Origin: Melanopsichium pennsylvanicum
Taxonomy: Eukaryota > Basidiomycota > Ustilaginomycetes > Ustilaginales
Direction of reading: 5' to 3'
Length of the DNA: 64,000 nt
Assembly: GCA_900208305.1 (NCBI GenBank)
Contig: OAPG01000005.1
Location: 124,001-188,000 of the forward strand
Below the pieces are notes generated by a model, which was not told the origin of the DNA, searched no databases, and saw nothing but the letters and a program-made list of their open reading frames with translations. Shown here piece after piece: positions 1-9,974 of this stretch. The translations under genes were made by a program, and so were the position numbers. Each line of letters starts with the position of its first letter. The stretch's first letter is position 1.

Positions 1-1151
1 TTTCTCCCATCCAGGAAGCTCAGATGACCACGGTGCTCGACGACAATGTACACAACGTTTCCGTTCAAGGAACCTTTGACGACTGCCAAGATGTAGTCAA
101 GGCGCTATTCTCCGATGCCGAGTTCAACAGGAAGCACAGACTCGGTGCTGTCAATTCTATCAACTGGGCTCGTATCCTCGCTCAAATTGTCTACTATTTT
201 TCGGCCTACTTTAGCTGGAAGAAGCAGTTCGGAAACGCGGCGTCGGAAGCGTTGGAGTTTGTCGTGCCCACGGGCAACTTTGGTGATATTCTCGCAGGGT
301 ACTATGCAAAGAAGATGGGATTGACGATCAAGAGGTTGGTAGTGGCGACCAACGAAAATGACATTCTGCAGAGATTCTGGGCTACTGGAAGGTACGAGAA
401 GAACGGAGCAACCTCGAATACTGGCGCCCCTCAGACCGAGGTCGCCCAGGGCTCTTCTGACGGCGCGCAACAGGCGCAGGGCGGTGTTCGTGCAACGCTC
501 TCTCCCGCCATGGACATTTTGGTATCGAGCAACTTTGAGAGGCTGCTATGGTACATTGCGTACGAATCCCAGCAGTCGTTATCCAACACTGGCTCGGATT
601 TGGAGAAAGAAGAGGCAGCAGGAAAGCAGCTGGCCACTTGGATGGAGTCTTTGAAGTCCACCGGGAGCATGCAAGTTTCTCAATCCCAACTAGAGATCGC
701 TCGCCGCGATTTCGCCGCCGAACGTGTCTCGGACGGTGAAATTCGCGAAACCGTTTTGCAATACTTTACCCGTTCGCCCACAGCCGCTTATCCTGCTGGT
801 AGCTACCTTGTCGACCCTCATACAGCCGTAGGCTTCAAGGCGGCCCACAACGTCCTCGCCAAGGACAATGTGGTGAAGCCGCACCAGATTGTGCTCTCCA
901 CAGCCCACCCGGCAAAATTCGCCGAGGCGGTGACGAGCAGTTTGGAGAAGGCGGGAGCCGAATTTGATTTCGAGCGAGATGTGTTGCCCAAGGAGATGGT
1001 GGGGTTGCTAGAGAAGGAGAGACGCGTCATCAAGGTCAAGCCAGAAGGCAAGCCTGGGGTAGAGGGATTGGTGACTGCGGTCAAGGGCGTCGTCGAGAAG
1101 CAGGCGGATGTGGTCAAGGCTCGAGCTGGTGCCAACACCGCAAGCGTCTGA
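1..1151 (+). CDS. THR4: Threonine synthase, C-terminal part (5' truncated by window edge)
   Basis: Threonine synthase is the PLP enzyme that converts O-phosphohomoserine to threonine in the last step of threonine biosynthesis, in the cytosol. The reading frame is open from the first base: residues SPIQEAQ precede the ATG at 24, matching the conserved interior of fungal threonine synthases, so that ATG is internal and the true start lies outside the window. Visible family landmarks are TTVLDDNVHNVSVQGTFDDC near the start, PTGNFGDILAGYYAKKMGL (phosphate/PLP-binding region) and VATNENDILQRFWATG. The PLP lysine should lie upstream of the edge. About 383 C-terminal residues are present, ending in a short Ala/Lys-rich tail; the stop is at 1149-1151. 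An Ala/Gly/Gln-rich stretch around residues 125-160 of the visible part looks like a lineage-specific loop. Identification is by family motifs and is confident. Confidence 0.93.
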   Translation, partial: SPIQEAQMTTVLDDNVHNVSVQGTFDDCQDVVKALFSDAEFNRKHRLGAVNSINWARILAQIVYYFSAYFSWKKQFGNAASEALEFVVPTGNFGDILAGYYAKKMGLTIKRLVVATNENDILQRFWATGRYEKNGATSNTGAPQTEVAQGSSDGAQQAQGGVRATLSPAMDILVSSNFERLLWYIAYESQQSLSNTGSDLEKEEAAGKQLATWMESLKSTGSMQVSQSQLEIARRDFAAERVSDGEIRETVLQYFTRSPTAAYPAGSYLVDPHTAVGFKAAHNVLAKDNVVKPHQIVLSTAHPAKFAEAVTSSLEKAGAEFDFERDVLPKEMVGLLEKERRVIKVKPEGKPGVEGLVTAVKGVVEKQADVVKARAGANTASV

Positions 1152-2509
1152 GGCTTTGGCGACTATGTCCTCTGTATACTACACTTTCAAGAATGTCCCA
1201 ATTCATGCCTCTTCGAGCACACTCATACGTTGGCTTTGTTCCGGTGAGCAACAGGGTGCCTTGTGACGATGATGATGGGCCAGCCTAGCAACAAATTTCG
1301 CGTGGGTAATCTAGCAAGATTCGGATTACGTAATCCTTACTTGTGGGCATGTGTGTGCAGCCCGCAGTTATGTTTTTTTTTTATCTCTTTTTTTCCTTAC
1401 TCTTGCTGAGAAAGAGAGAGAAGCTTTTCTTCTGAAACGTGCACCACAGCTGGAAGCACAAGATCCTTGAGCGTCTTCTCGCAGGCCTCACTTCACTCCC
1501 ACATCTCTCCCTCTTCCATCATATCTTACATCGTCCAACAAGCTTCGAAGCTGCCCTAACCCAGCATGTGTACTCCTTCGCAGAAGTTGATCTAGATACT
1601 CCCGCGTCCCTCAAACCTGCCTTTTCTCTGCTCAGCTCAAGTGTCCCCATCAGCACGACTCGAATTTGCTCCTCGCTCAGCTCACTCCCTCCATCGCATC
1701 ATGTCCAACCCCACACACCGTCCCTTTGTGCTCCATCCATGAGAATATTCTTTTTTTTTTTCCTTCATCCTACCCCGGTCTTTCCCTCCTTCTCAGCTTT
1801 ACGCCGCCTCATCCGCTCGATTTCAACGAACCCAAGCTCGTTGGAACAGGTGCTTTTTGAGGATGGCTCTTTCGAAGCCCCACTTCCTAGTCTCTCCCCT
1901 TTCTTCTTCTTCAATGGAGAAGCGGGGGGATCGCAGGCTCATAGGTTGATTGTTTTGATTTTTTGGGGTCAAAAAAGTAAGCCTAGATCGATTTTTTCAA
2001 TCAGAGCAATATTAATGGTCGTGTGTTAGCTAGGCTACCAATGCCCAAAGGTTAATGCACACTACCCAATTGCACTACATTTCCTATTCCCTTCAAATCT
2101 CCTTTGTCCACTGATCCTTTTGCCTCTTTGGACGGATGCTATCGCTATAACCCAAGGACCCCCCCCCCCCCCCACCTCTCGCTTTGAACCACGCGTTTTG
2201 CAATACAAGAGTTCACCCACTTGACTCACACACACTCAACCCTGGGAACTGACCCATCGCGCCGTTAAGATACTGCAAGTGAAGGATTGACTTGAGAGAC
2301 AAAGCTCGTTCTAACAAGGCTTGAACGAATCGAAAGAAAGTGTGACAAGCATCTCGGAAGAACGAAATAAGCGAATGTGATTATGTTGGAAAACGTCGGG
2401 TTCAGACTAATTTCAAGCGAAACATAGGGAGAATGGGAGAGACACCCAAGCAGAAGGAGCTGGAGCAAATAATGAACGAGGACATGAAAGCGAAGAGGCG
2501 GAGGCGAGC
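1152..2509. other. Convergent intergenic region with no supported gene
   Basis: This holds the 3' flanks of the threonine synthase gene (+) and the dibasic-site protein gene (-). It is pyrimidine-rich on the + strand with several T runs. A 14-bp palindrome, GGATTACGTAATCC, lies near 1323-1336. The long + frame at 1439-2029 begins with GTG, is Ser/Phe/Pro-rich and low in complexity, and I do not regard it as a gene. Confidence 0.6.
2159..2173. repeat. Homopolymer run of 15 cytosines
   Basis: Fifteen consecutive C residues in the convergent intergenic region. Such runs are unstable in replication and sequencing, so the exact length in this assembly may be unreliable. Confidence 0.9.
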
Positions 2510-5500
2510 TCACCCGAGACCGTTGAACGTCATCGAAGCTCCTGCGCCCCCACCTAAGATGGCTACGGCTTTCTTGAAACTCATTCCCTTTTTTACCGGT
2601 TCCTCCACGGCACGGTCTAGCGAACCCATTTCACCGGCGAACGCAGCGGCCTTTGGATCACCTCCCATCCCCTGCTGCTGCGTCAAACCATTCGGAGCAG
2701 GCCTACCAACACCATCCGAAAGACCTTCCAGGGTGGCAGGCTTGCCGGCTTCACCTGTGCGACCGAAATTTGGAATCGTTGCCGGTCTAGACGTACCCCA
2801 CTCTGCAGGGTTTGTCCTGAACGTGTTCACATATGCGCTCTCTCCTGCCATCGAATTGCGTCCGAAAGCACCTAGGCCAGCTTCTGAAGCAAATGCACCC
2901 TCTCGAGGGAATCGAGAGTACCCCGGCAGAGCGCTGAACCGGCTATTAGCCGCGCCTACCCCAAGTCGGGAAGTGGCACCGACACCAGTTTCTGTCACCA
3001 CGGGCGCTTTCGAGAGAAGCGAAGCAGCTCCGCCCGCGGACTCGGCCAGAACGGGGCCTTTGGTGAAAAGAGACGCAGCGGCGCTTTCAGCTTCTACCGC
3101 ACCCGCAAATCCCAGAGGTGCGCGTTTGTCGAAGGTCTGCGTGCTTCGCTTCTTGAGTACTGGAGCTGGTCCATCGGCTTCATCGTAGCTTTGCGGAGAA
3201 ATGGTCGTGCCGCCGTTATTGAACACACCGTTCAAAATGGGAGGAGCGCCATTGGCATACCTACCACTGTAAGCGGGAGTAAAACCAGGCGAGGTCGTAG
3301 CTAGAGAATTGGAAGAAGCAGGCGTGCCAGCAGCCATACTATATCCACCCATTTGCCCAGCCCCTACTCCAAACCCAGCACCAGCACCAGTCGTCGCAGG
3401 TCTCTTCGACATCAGATATTGGGTGTAGAGGTCACCACCAGGAACCATAGGACCAAGAGTATTGGCATTTGGCGTAACGAGAGGAACTGGCTTGTGCTTT
3501 TGCTTCTCCGCGACTACAAGATTGGCACCGAGCGTTCCGACGAACATGGCCGTTCCCCCTACACTGAGGAAAGTGCCAATACCAGGTGCGCGCTTTGAGA
3601 GCGATTGAGCTTCATGTTCGTTGCCAGTGGTTTTGGGCAGGTCGCGCTTTCTAAGCGATACAGTGTTGCCCCCGGCACTATAACTACCAGCTTGCATACC
3701 AGCAGCAGAGTTGAGCGAAGATGCGAGTGACGGAGAACCTCCTCCTCCAGTGAAACCACCACCGCCGCCGCCGCCGCCGCCGTAGTAAGAGCTGCCTACC
3801 ATGCTAATGCCCGATCTATAAGTAGGAGCAGCACCGTAACCACCAGCACCCGCTCCACCAGCTCCTGATGCAGAGTAAACACCAGTAGATGCATACCCAT
3901 CGCCTGCCGCAGGATAAGCGATACCCACACCGCCAACTGGATCTCCTGCAGCAACTGGAAGGCCGGCGAAACTACCAGCTCCTCCACCACCACTTCCGGG
4001 AGGACTTCCACCATACGAAGCAGCCTGCTGTGCAGCCATGGCCTCCGCTTCCTGCTGCTTCCGCTCACGCTTTTTTTGGTCCCTTTCCTCGTCTTTGTCT
4101 CCAGGAAACATCGTCACTGACTGGGCATACCCCAAAAGTAATCCTGCGGCACCAAGACCCATGTTGAACAACGTGCCACGCTTGTGCAAACGGGTCTGGG
4201 CACGATGTGAATCTCTTTTTCGCAATACAGGCTGTGCATCGGTGGTTGATGGCTCACCGTTGATAGTTGTAGACGAAGAAAGTGCCATCTGATTGCGTTG
4301 ATATTCACGCAATGCGGCCGCCTGATCCGCGAGGTACTGCTGCTGTGAAGCTGTCTGAGCGTTCGCTTGCTGTCGTAATTGCTGGGTTTGGAGCTGCGTC
4401 ACGTAGTTGGTATAGCCTGGCATGGCGTTAGTGGCTAGCTGGCCGGGGATGCGACCGGGAACACCCACCGCGCCGTACGTGGGCGTGTCGTCGAGATCCT
4501 TGAGAATGTCGCGGTCACGAGTGTTGTATTGTCGCCATCTAGTATGCTTCAAAGTGGTTATCATCAGAGGTATGACGCTACCAATTGTAACTGCAGTTGC
4601 GACCCTTCCCCAAGGTCCACCAGCGAACATGCGCTTGTCGATACGCGATCTGGCTTTAGCTTTGTCGTTCTTGACATCAGTCTTGTGCTCAGATACAAGT
4701 GCCCTCTTGCGAAGCACAGGCTGGGGTGAAGCAGAGGTCGATGAAGCAGTGGAATCTCCACTATAATCGTGAGCGCTACCGGTGCTGGTTGAGAAAGCTT
4801 GTTGATAGTAAGGAACGTAATGGGGTTGAGGCTGAATTTGCAACTCAGGGCTGTAGGCCGAGTCAGGGAATCTGATGTCAGCCATGTCGGGAGGTCCAGA
4901 AGCAGGGTTCCCGAGAGCATTGCCAAAAGCTTGCGATTGTGGTGGGGCAAGCACAGGCAGGGCCTTATTTGGGTCAGCAGCGGCAGCAGCAAACTCGTCC
5001 TTCTGCTTAAGCATGTTTGGGTCATAAGGATCGAAAGGCGGTTTGTCGATCACGGGCTTTTTGCCCATGACCATCGAAGGAACTCCAGGAACGATCGCCG
5101 CTCCGAGTATCAGGCCAATACCTGTTGCTGCAAGCATTCTCTTCTTCACATTCTCAGCTTGACCTTTGTGGTGCTCGCGATCGCGAGACACCTTGCGTTT
5201 GACCATTCGATTTTGGACGTGACTTGAAGCATCAACCTTGTCGGAGAGGCTGCGCTTCTTCAGGTACTTCTGAGCACGGATTACGGGAATACTGCGCCTT
5301 TGCTTCTCACCCGACCCACTAGAATCATGGCTGACCTCGGGCACGGGCATGATGTCGTAATGGCTTCCGTCCCAGCGAGCAGCCGTGTCGATCAGCGTCG
5401 GGGGAGTCGGAGGAGCGGAGAATTGAGATGTCGACAAGGCTGTCGTTTTGGCTGCAAACAAAAAGTTGACCATGTTCAGAATGCCGGATGTGATACCGAT

Positions 5501-6024
5501 GGCACTGCCAATTCGCTGAGGTAACGACGAGAAGCAATTAAAAGGAATTGTGTGAGCGAGAAGTCATAATAGAATGGATTCTGTTGCGACGAACTTACAG
5601 TGATTGTCGGGAACTTGGGAGGTGGCCTGCCAGTTTCAGCAATGTGTAGTGCATCCTCGACATGCATGGATTGTTTCTTGTCCTTGTAAGCCTGACGACC
5701 TTTGGCCTCAATATCCGCGATCTCATCTTCGAGGCGAGCAAGGACATGCTCTTGCAGCTTCAGGTTTGATGTAGCTTCTTGAGCAACTTGAATTTCGGTC
5801 AGTGGTGGGACGCCGCGAGTCTTCTTGGGGCTCGACTCGTGGTGTTTGTGGAGAGATTGGCCAAGATGGGAAGCGTTCTTTAGCTTTGCCTTTTCACGTT
5901 TGCTTTCAAAGCTGCGCTTCTTGAATTTATGGTGCCTAAGTGCATCTTGAGCCGGCCCCGGCGCTGCTTGCGCCGTAAAGGCCAGGCAAGCCAAGCTGAG
6001 GAGGAGCAAGAGCTCGACTCGCAT
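2510..6024 (-). CDS. Secreted protein with repeated dibasic (KEX2-type) sites and hydrophobic Gly-rich segments; unrecognised
   Basis: Two exons: 6024-5599 (142 codons) and 5515-2510, joined across an 83-nt intron with a GTAAGT donor and CAG acceptor; splicing stays in frame and gives about 1143 residues. The N-terminus has a clear signal peptide (MRVELLLLLSLACLAFTAQA). The rest is built from a recurring pattern: a PVL[RK]KR-like site, a short basic spacer of 8-24 residues, a second KR, then at once a hydrophobic Gly/Ala-rich segment of 20-27 residues. KR pairs directly preceding such segments lie at about residues 267, 436, 587, 783 and 939. A further hydrophobic segment is formed at the exon junction (about 143-169), and the protein ends in another. 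Linkers are rich in Gln, Tyr, Gly and Ser, including a poly-Gly run near residue 720. KEX2 cleavage in the Golgi would release these pieces; that is inference. Alternatively they are membrane-spanning helices with basic flanks. I recognise no known family. Confidence 0.8.
5516..5598 (-). other. Spliceosomal intron in the dibasic-site secreted protein gene
   Basis: The sense strand begins GTAAGTTCG and ends TTACCTCAG. Removing these 83 nt joins two ORFs in phase 0. Without splicing, the signal-peptide ORF stops at 5476 and the downstream 987-codon frame would lack a secretion signal. The in-frame join that also creates a hydrophobic segment supports the intron; no transcript data were available. 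Confidence 0.8.
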
Positions 6025-7521
6025 GACGAGTTGGTCACTGAAAACTCAAAGACTCAGCTGGATGTAGGTGAGGCCAGCCTCTGAGGGGATCGTTCTTGTC
6101 CGGCAGTGTTGTATACTGTAGCTACTTGAAAAATCCTATCGAGGTTGAAGGATATGATGGTGGAAGCGAGCCAAGAGCAAGAGATGTGGTGGGACTGCCA
6201 TACTACACACAGGATAGTTCGGAGCGAACCGAAAGAGGGCAGGCCTGACCTGCAGTAGTATGCTGTGTGTTACCGTGATGTACTCACGTATGAAGTCAAT
6301 TTGGCTGCGCGTGACTTTCATCGTATCGTGGGCTCATTGGCGAAAGCTCGGTATTGCTCAGATGAAGCCGTGCTTAAGTACTCAATACCTCCTAAGTGTA
6401 CTCAATACCTCCTAAGAGTACTTAATACCTCCAAAAGACTGATTGATCCTTTCGACTCATCGCGTCAAAGTCAGATAAACAACTTCCTCACAACAACGCT
6501 TGCAGCAGTGTGCAATGCGTATTGGAAGCTCAGCAAGCCGTTGTGGCGAAGTCGTAGTGACCACAAAAGAAGGAAGAGAGGGTTGAAGGGCTTCTTCGAA
6601 TCGTGGCTCCAAGGTGGGTGAGTGATGGTGACAAGATTCATTTCCATCCATCGCCAGGCGTGGGTGAACATGTCTCGCGCTGTATCATACAGTATACGAA
6701 AATGACCCACTAAAGATATCAAGCTGGAATGAATGAGAAAATTCAGAGAGGGTTTCCAGGCTGATTGTTACAGCGAGCAGATGCTCAAGCTAAGGACGGG
6801 GTGTGATTGCGCTTCAGAGAGTTGGTGGGAGCGGATCCCCTGGCGGTGAAATGAAGCCACATAGTCACAATCACGCACCGCTCTTAGCACAGTTCCGATC
6901 AAATATTACGACCCAATGTTGTCCCAAAATGCAGCAGATACAATCACGAATACCTTCAACGCAACCACCGTCACTTCACTTCTGTTGAACCCACTGCGCC
7001 CAAGCGGTTACCGTCCTCACAATTCTAAGCGTGGGTGATCCGATCGTGCTAGATACGGTAGCGAGATTAAGCCATCCAGCCTCGACTAATGAGTTGTCAT
7101 ACTCGTCCTCGCTCACAGGCGGATAGGTCCCGCATCAATGATTGAAGATTTGTTGCTCCTCGAAGTGGGCTGTGCCTTCCGCTCTCTTCAACATCGAATG
7201 CAGTCTAAGTCTTTTGCAAGGGACAGTGAAGTTCGAAGGGACCACAGCGGTGGCTTTCTGATCTGGTTGCAGCCAAGAGCAAGTCACAGGTGCGTCGTCT
7301 TCTCCGCATACTGTAGCTCCCTACCAAAGTTCGCCGGGCAGAGAGAATGCACTTGCTCTACAAGATCGAGTCGACATCGTCAAATTGATCCAAATCACGT
7401 CAGGCAGAGTCCTTCATACCTTCCATCGTTGTTATCTATCGTTCTTATACCCGAGTGTTTTAGCTTAGGTTGGCTTTCCTCTCCACATTCCCTACATTTT
7501 TTCCGCTTTTCCTCTGTTACG
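6025..7521. promoter_or_regulatory. Divergent intergenic/promoter region between two secreted-protein genes
   Basis: This 1.5 kb stretch separates the starts of the dibasic-site protein (-) and the CAP protein (+), so it must hold both promoters. Apart from the 20-bp tandem repeat at 6375-6432 I see no recognisable gene. An ATG at 7138 is in frame with the CAP protein but is treated as upstream sequence because a clean signal peptide starts at 7522. The last 60 bases before 7522 are pyrimidine-rich, as is common just upstream of fungal start codons. Confidence 0.6.
6375..6432. repeat. Three tandem copies of a 20-bp unit (TAAGNGTACTCAATACCTCC)
   Basis: Three adjacent copies of 18, 20 and 20 bp share the core GTACT(C/T)AATACCTCC; the first lacks two bases and the third has one C-to-T change. 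They lie about 350 bp upstream of the dibasic-site protein gene and about 1.1 kb upstream of the CAP gene. They could be a cis-regulatory cluster or a minisatellite. Confidence 0.85.
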
Positions 7522-8967
7522 ATGGCTCGGTTTTCGCATGCTGTCAGCATGGCGCTGGTCGCCATGATCTGCATTGCATGTTGTGCCCCGGTTCTAGCTG
7601 TGGCGAATTTTGTTCCTCGCTCGGTTCATTATACTCACCAAGGCATTCTTCGAGCTTTAATTGCGAAAAGGGCTTCAGCCGTAGACAATCCGGACAGCAA
7701 CGGCTCGCTCGGATCATATCTTCAAGACCAGATCAAAAAATTGTCTTCTGCCTCGGCCAAAAAAGGGGGTCAAGAGCAGGTGAAGGAAGCTGACTTGCTG
7801 GGTCAGCATGTTCAGATCAAAGCTCAAAGTGATCTGACGGGCCCTTCCAAGTCTTGGTCCTGGTCCTGGTCCTCTCACTTGTCCTCTTCGTCTTCTTCTT
7901 CCAATCATAGAGATAAGAGCTTCAAGAGCTCGGACGACAGTAGCTTCCAACAAAACCAGTCTGAAGACCATGCAACAGAGAAGCAAAGCGACTATGACAC
8001 TCAGCGCCATAGTGCCCCTCAGCCAGTCCAGGCGCATGTCGAGGACTATTCCAGTCATACTGAGCACCATCATGACTCTAGCCACCAAATTTCGACCTGG
8101 GTAACCGACAAGGAAGGCAAAACGAGCAACAAGAGTTCCATGTCCAAGACATCATCCTCGACGTTCACCTCTTCGTACAGCCATTTTATGAATGTTTTCA
8201 AATACGTCATTAGCGGCAATACCGATCAGTCAGTCAACCCTTCTCCTTTCACGGACGTTCACGTGGAGTGGAGTCGATCGCCCGTGTCTTCAGCTGCCAA
8301 CGCGATCATTCAAGCCACAGGCCAACCTATCGCCCGACCAGCCAGAGCCGATACTTGCAACCGTCGTTTTCCCTTCACCAACAAGTCATATACTATTCAA
8401 GACAAGGATCACCGTTTCGACACTGCCTTCCCTAAGGAAGCTCTCGACCCCGTGTCCAAGGCCGCACTTGACATTCACAACGCTGAACGTGCTCGCTACA
8501 ATCTTCCTTCCTTGCAGTGGAATGTCGAGTTGGCCAACATGGCAGCTTGCTGGGCTGATCTCAAGGCATACGGACACTCTGAGGATCACTTTTGCGCTTC
8601 GGGCGAGAACATTGCCGTGGGACTAGGCGACCCCTGCTACAGCGATCCGATGATTGGGATGAAGAACGCAATCATGTCCTTTTTGGATGAAGACCGCAAC
8701 TGGGCTCAAAGCCCTCATGTTTCGGAAAGCACCGGCCACTGGTCTCAGATAGTGTGGAAGGATACACTTTTTGTGGGTTGTGCTGTGTCCCAACGCAAGG
8801 GGTTCATGCAAGACTACAGCCCCAATGACAGAGCGTCGATGTACGTGGTCTGCGAGTACTATCCTCCTGGAAACGTGGACGGAGAATATGATAGGCAGGT
8901 GCCAACTGTCGCACCTATGCCGCAGCTGCGCTCTACCTGCTCGGCCAACGAGAAGCACGGCAGCTAA
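7522..8967 (+). CDS. Secreted CAP/SCP (PR-1-like, PRY) protein with Ser-rich region
   Basis: The 481-residue product starts at ATG 7522, where a signal peptide (MARFSHAVSMALVAMICIAC...) begins; the frame is open back to 7138 but that part has no domain. Residues about 25-310 are low complexity: a Trp/Ser patch (SWSWSWSSHLSSSSSSS, about 109-125), His- and Ser/Thr-rich stretches and KSSMSKTSSSTFTSS. The CAP domain spans about 313-450: HNAERARYNLPSLQW, a GHS histidine, GENIAVGLG, the CAP1 signature GHWSQIVW (about 405) and the CAP2 signature YVVCEYYPPGNV (about 440). CAP proteins of yeast (Pry) bind sterols and export hydrophobic compounds; smut PR-1-like proteins with a Ser/Thr-rich region are reported as surface-located virulence factors. 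This looks like that architecture. At the position of the CNYD motif, the reported cleavage site releasing CAPE-like peptides, this protein has CEYY followed by PPGNVDGEY. Confidence 0.9.
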   Translation: MARFSHAVSMALVAMICIACCAPVLAVANFVPRSVHYTHQGILRALIAKRASAVDNPDSNGSLGSYLQDQIKKLSSASAKKGGQEQVKEADLLGQHVQIKAQSDLTGPSKSWSWSWSSHLSSSSSSSNHRDKSFKSSDDSSFQQNQSEDHATEKQSDYDTQRHSAPQPVQAHVEDYSSHTEHHHDSSHQISTWVTDKEGKTSNKSSMSKTSSSTFTSSYSHFMNVFKYVISGNTDQSVNPSPFTDVHVEWSRSPVSSAANAIIQATGQPIARPARADTCNRRFPFTNKSYTIQDKDHRFDTAFPKEALDPVSKAALDIHNAERARYNLPSLQWNVELANMAACWADLKAYGHSEDHFCASGENIAVGLGDPCYSDPMIGMKNAIMSFLDEDRNWAQSPHVSESTGHWSQIVWKDTLFVGCAVSQRKGFMQDYSPNDRASMYVVCEYYPPGNVDGEYDRQVPTVAPMPQLRSTCSANEKHGS

Positions 8968-9417
8968 CTCGCACGGCACTCCCGATTAAATAGGCTGGAT
9001 TCATAAACCACCACACAGGCATCCGTTTTCACCAGCCTAGAATTCTCCTCGTTTGCTCCTCCTCAGATTCTTCTGTTTCTTCGCCTTTCTCTCTGTGCTT
9101 TCTTACTTTTCCAGTCCTGGTTTGGGAGTCGGCTTTGTCATTCTTTTACACGCTCCTTTTCCTGTCCTGAGCCATACGCATGGTTTCAGACATCGCTTCT
9201 ATTGTCAAAGCATGGCGCTGTCGCCTCGTTTGATTCTTCACTGTTGCTCACGGCCTGCACAAAATTAAAAATTTGTTCTTCTGTGTATCTGTTCAACCCG
9301 ACTTGATCAAATGGCCTTTCTTTGTGTCGCCATCTGTTTGTCATCTGTGGAGTACCGAAGGTGAAACACAGTTGCAATTATAATTGCAGTTCATTTTTTA
9401 TTTAACCAATCAGTCTA
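8968..9417. other. 3' flank of CAP gene; no gene seen
   Basis: A T- and C-rich stretch between the CAP gene stop and tRNA-Lys. The short ORFs here have no domain or signal I can support. Confidence 0.5.
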
Positions 9418-9522
9418 TCCCGGCTAGCTCAGTCGGTAGAGCGTCAGACTCTTAGTTCAAGGGTTTCCGAGATTATCTCGGTGTATATCTGAATGTCGTG
9501 GGTTCGAGCCCCACGTTGGGAG
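9418..9522 (+). tRNA. tRNA-Lys (anticodon CTT), intron-containing
   Basis: The acceptor stem TCCCGGC pairs with GTTGGGA (two G-T pairs), the D arm is GCTC/GAGC, and the T arm is GTGGG-TTCGAGC-CCCAC, which also forms the B-box promoter. Anticodon stem TCAGA/TCTGA carries the loop C-T-CTT-A/A with anticodon at 9451-9453. A 32-nt intron (9455-9486) follows position 37, the standard eukaryotic location. The mature tRNA is 73 nt with a G discriminator; CCA is not encoded. Confidence 0.95.
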
Positions 9523-9525
9523 AAA

Positions 9526-9531
9526 TTTTTT
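9526..9531 (+). terminator. RNA polymerase III terminator (T6) of tRNA-Lys(CTT)
   Basis: A run of six T residues starts four bases after the tRNA 3' end. The final five belong to the first copy of a 15-bp direct repeat (TTTTTGAGGGTAGCA at 9527-9541 and 9542-9556), so a second T5 backup terminator follows at 9542-9546. Confidence 0.8.
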
Positions 9532-9556
9532 GAGGGTAGCATTTTTGAGGGTAGCA
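9527..9556. repeat. Two tandem 15-bp copies of TTTTTGAGGGTAGCA
   Basis: A perfect direct duplication just downstream of tRNA-Lys(CTT). It duplicates the T run that ends Pol III transcription. It could be simple slippage or a footprint of insertion at a tRNA flank. Confidence 0.85.
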
Positions 9557-9974
9557 CAAATCAGCGTGCCATTACACTGGTCGTCTCTTCAAATATAGTT
9601 TGATGCAGCGCCTCCACAGGCCGCACAGCTGGGCTGAGCTGGGCAAAAAAAAAAAAGATGAAAAGATAGAAAAAAGGCTCAGCTGCAGCTTACTGTAGTC
9701 CGAGCTGGACCCTAGAAAATTGGTTCGGAACAGGCCACAATCATGTGTCGAGCTCTCTCAATCAACACCATATACATCCACTATATATCCTCGCAAGCCC
9801 CATTATTTTGTCCATTGTCGCAGCAAGCCCAGCAATTGCCTTACACGTCACGACACTTCTTCTCGCAGCATCACTTCCAGTGTGACCCGCCCATGCGCTC
9901 ACATTAGTTATCAACGCTTGCGGTGCGATCCGAGAAGCATTGACAGGGGCATTGGCCAGGAGATCGCTCTCACC
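9557..9974. other. Upstream region of the XPG-family nuclease gene
   Basis: This holds an A12 run near 9645-9656, the motif AGCTGGGCTGAGCTGGGC near 9630 and a TATATAT stretch around 9780-9788. The nuclease frame is open back to 9720, but that end is a TTG and the first in-frame ATG is 9975. Confidence 0.5.

Noticed and set aside
1439..2029. 196-codon + ORF downstream of threonine synthase
   Set aside because: Starts with GTG, low complexity Ser/Phe/Pro, T-rich DNA, no domain; better explained as a pyrimidine-rich 3' flank.
2433..3188. 251-codon + ORF antisense to the end of the dibasic-site protein
   Set aside because: Pro/Ala/Ser-rich shadow of the Gly/Ala-rich minus-strand gene; no start context or domain.
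7138..7521. N-terminal extension of the CAP protein from ATG 7138
   Set aside because: It would bury the clear signal peptide starting at 7522 behind 128 residues with no domain, so 7522 is preferred; a longer 5' leader is more likely.
9720..9974. Arg/Ser-rich 85-codon extension of the XPG-family nuclease resembling a mitochondrial targeting sequence
   Set aside because: The open stretch begins with TTG and has no in-frame ATG before 9975. Non-ATG initiation for a mitochondrial form is possible but unsupported.
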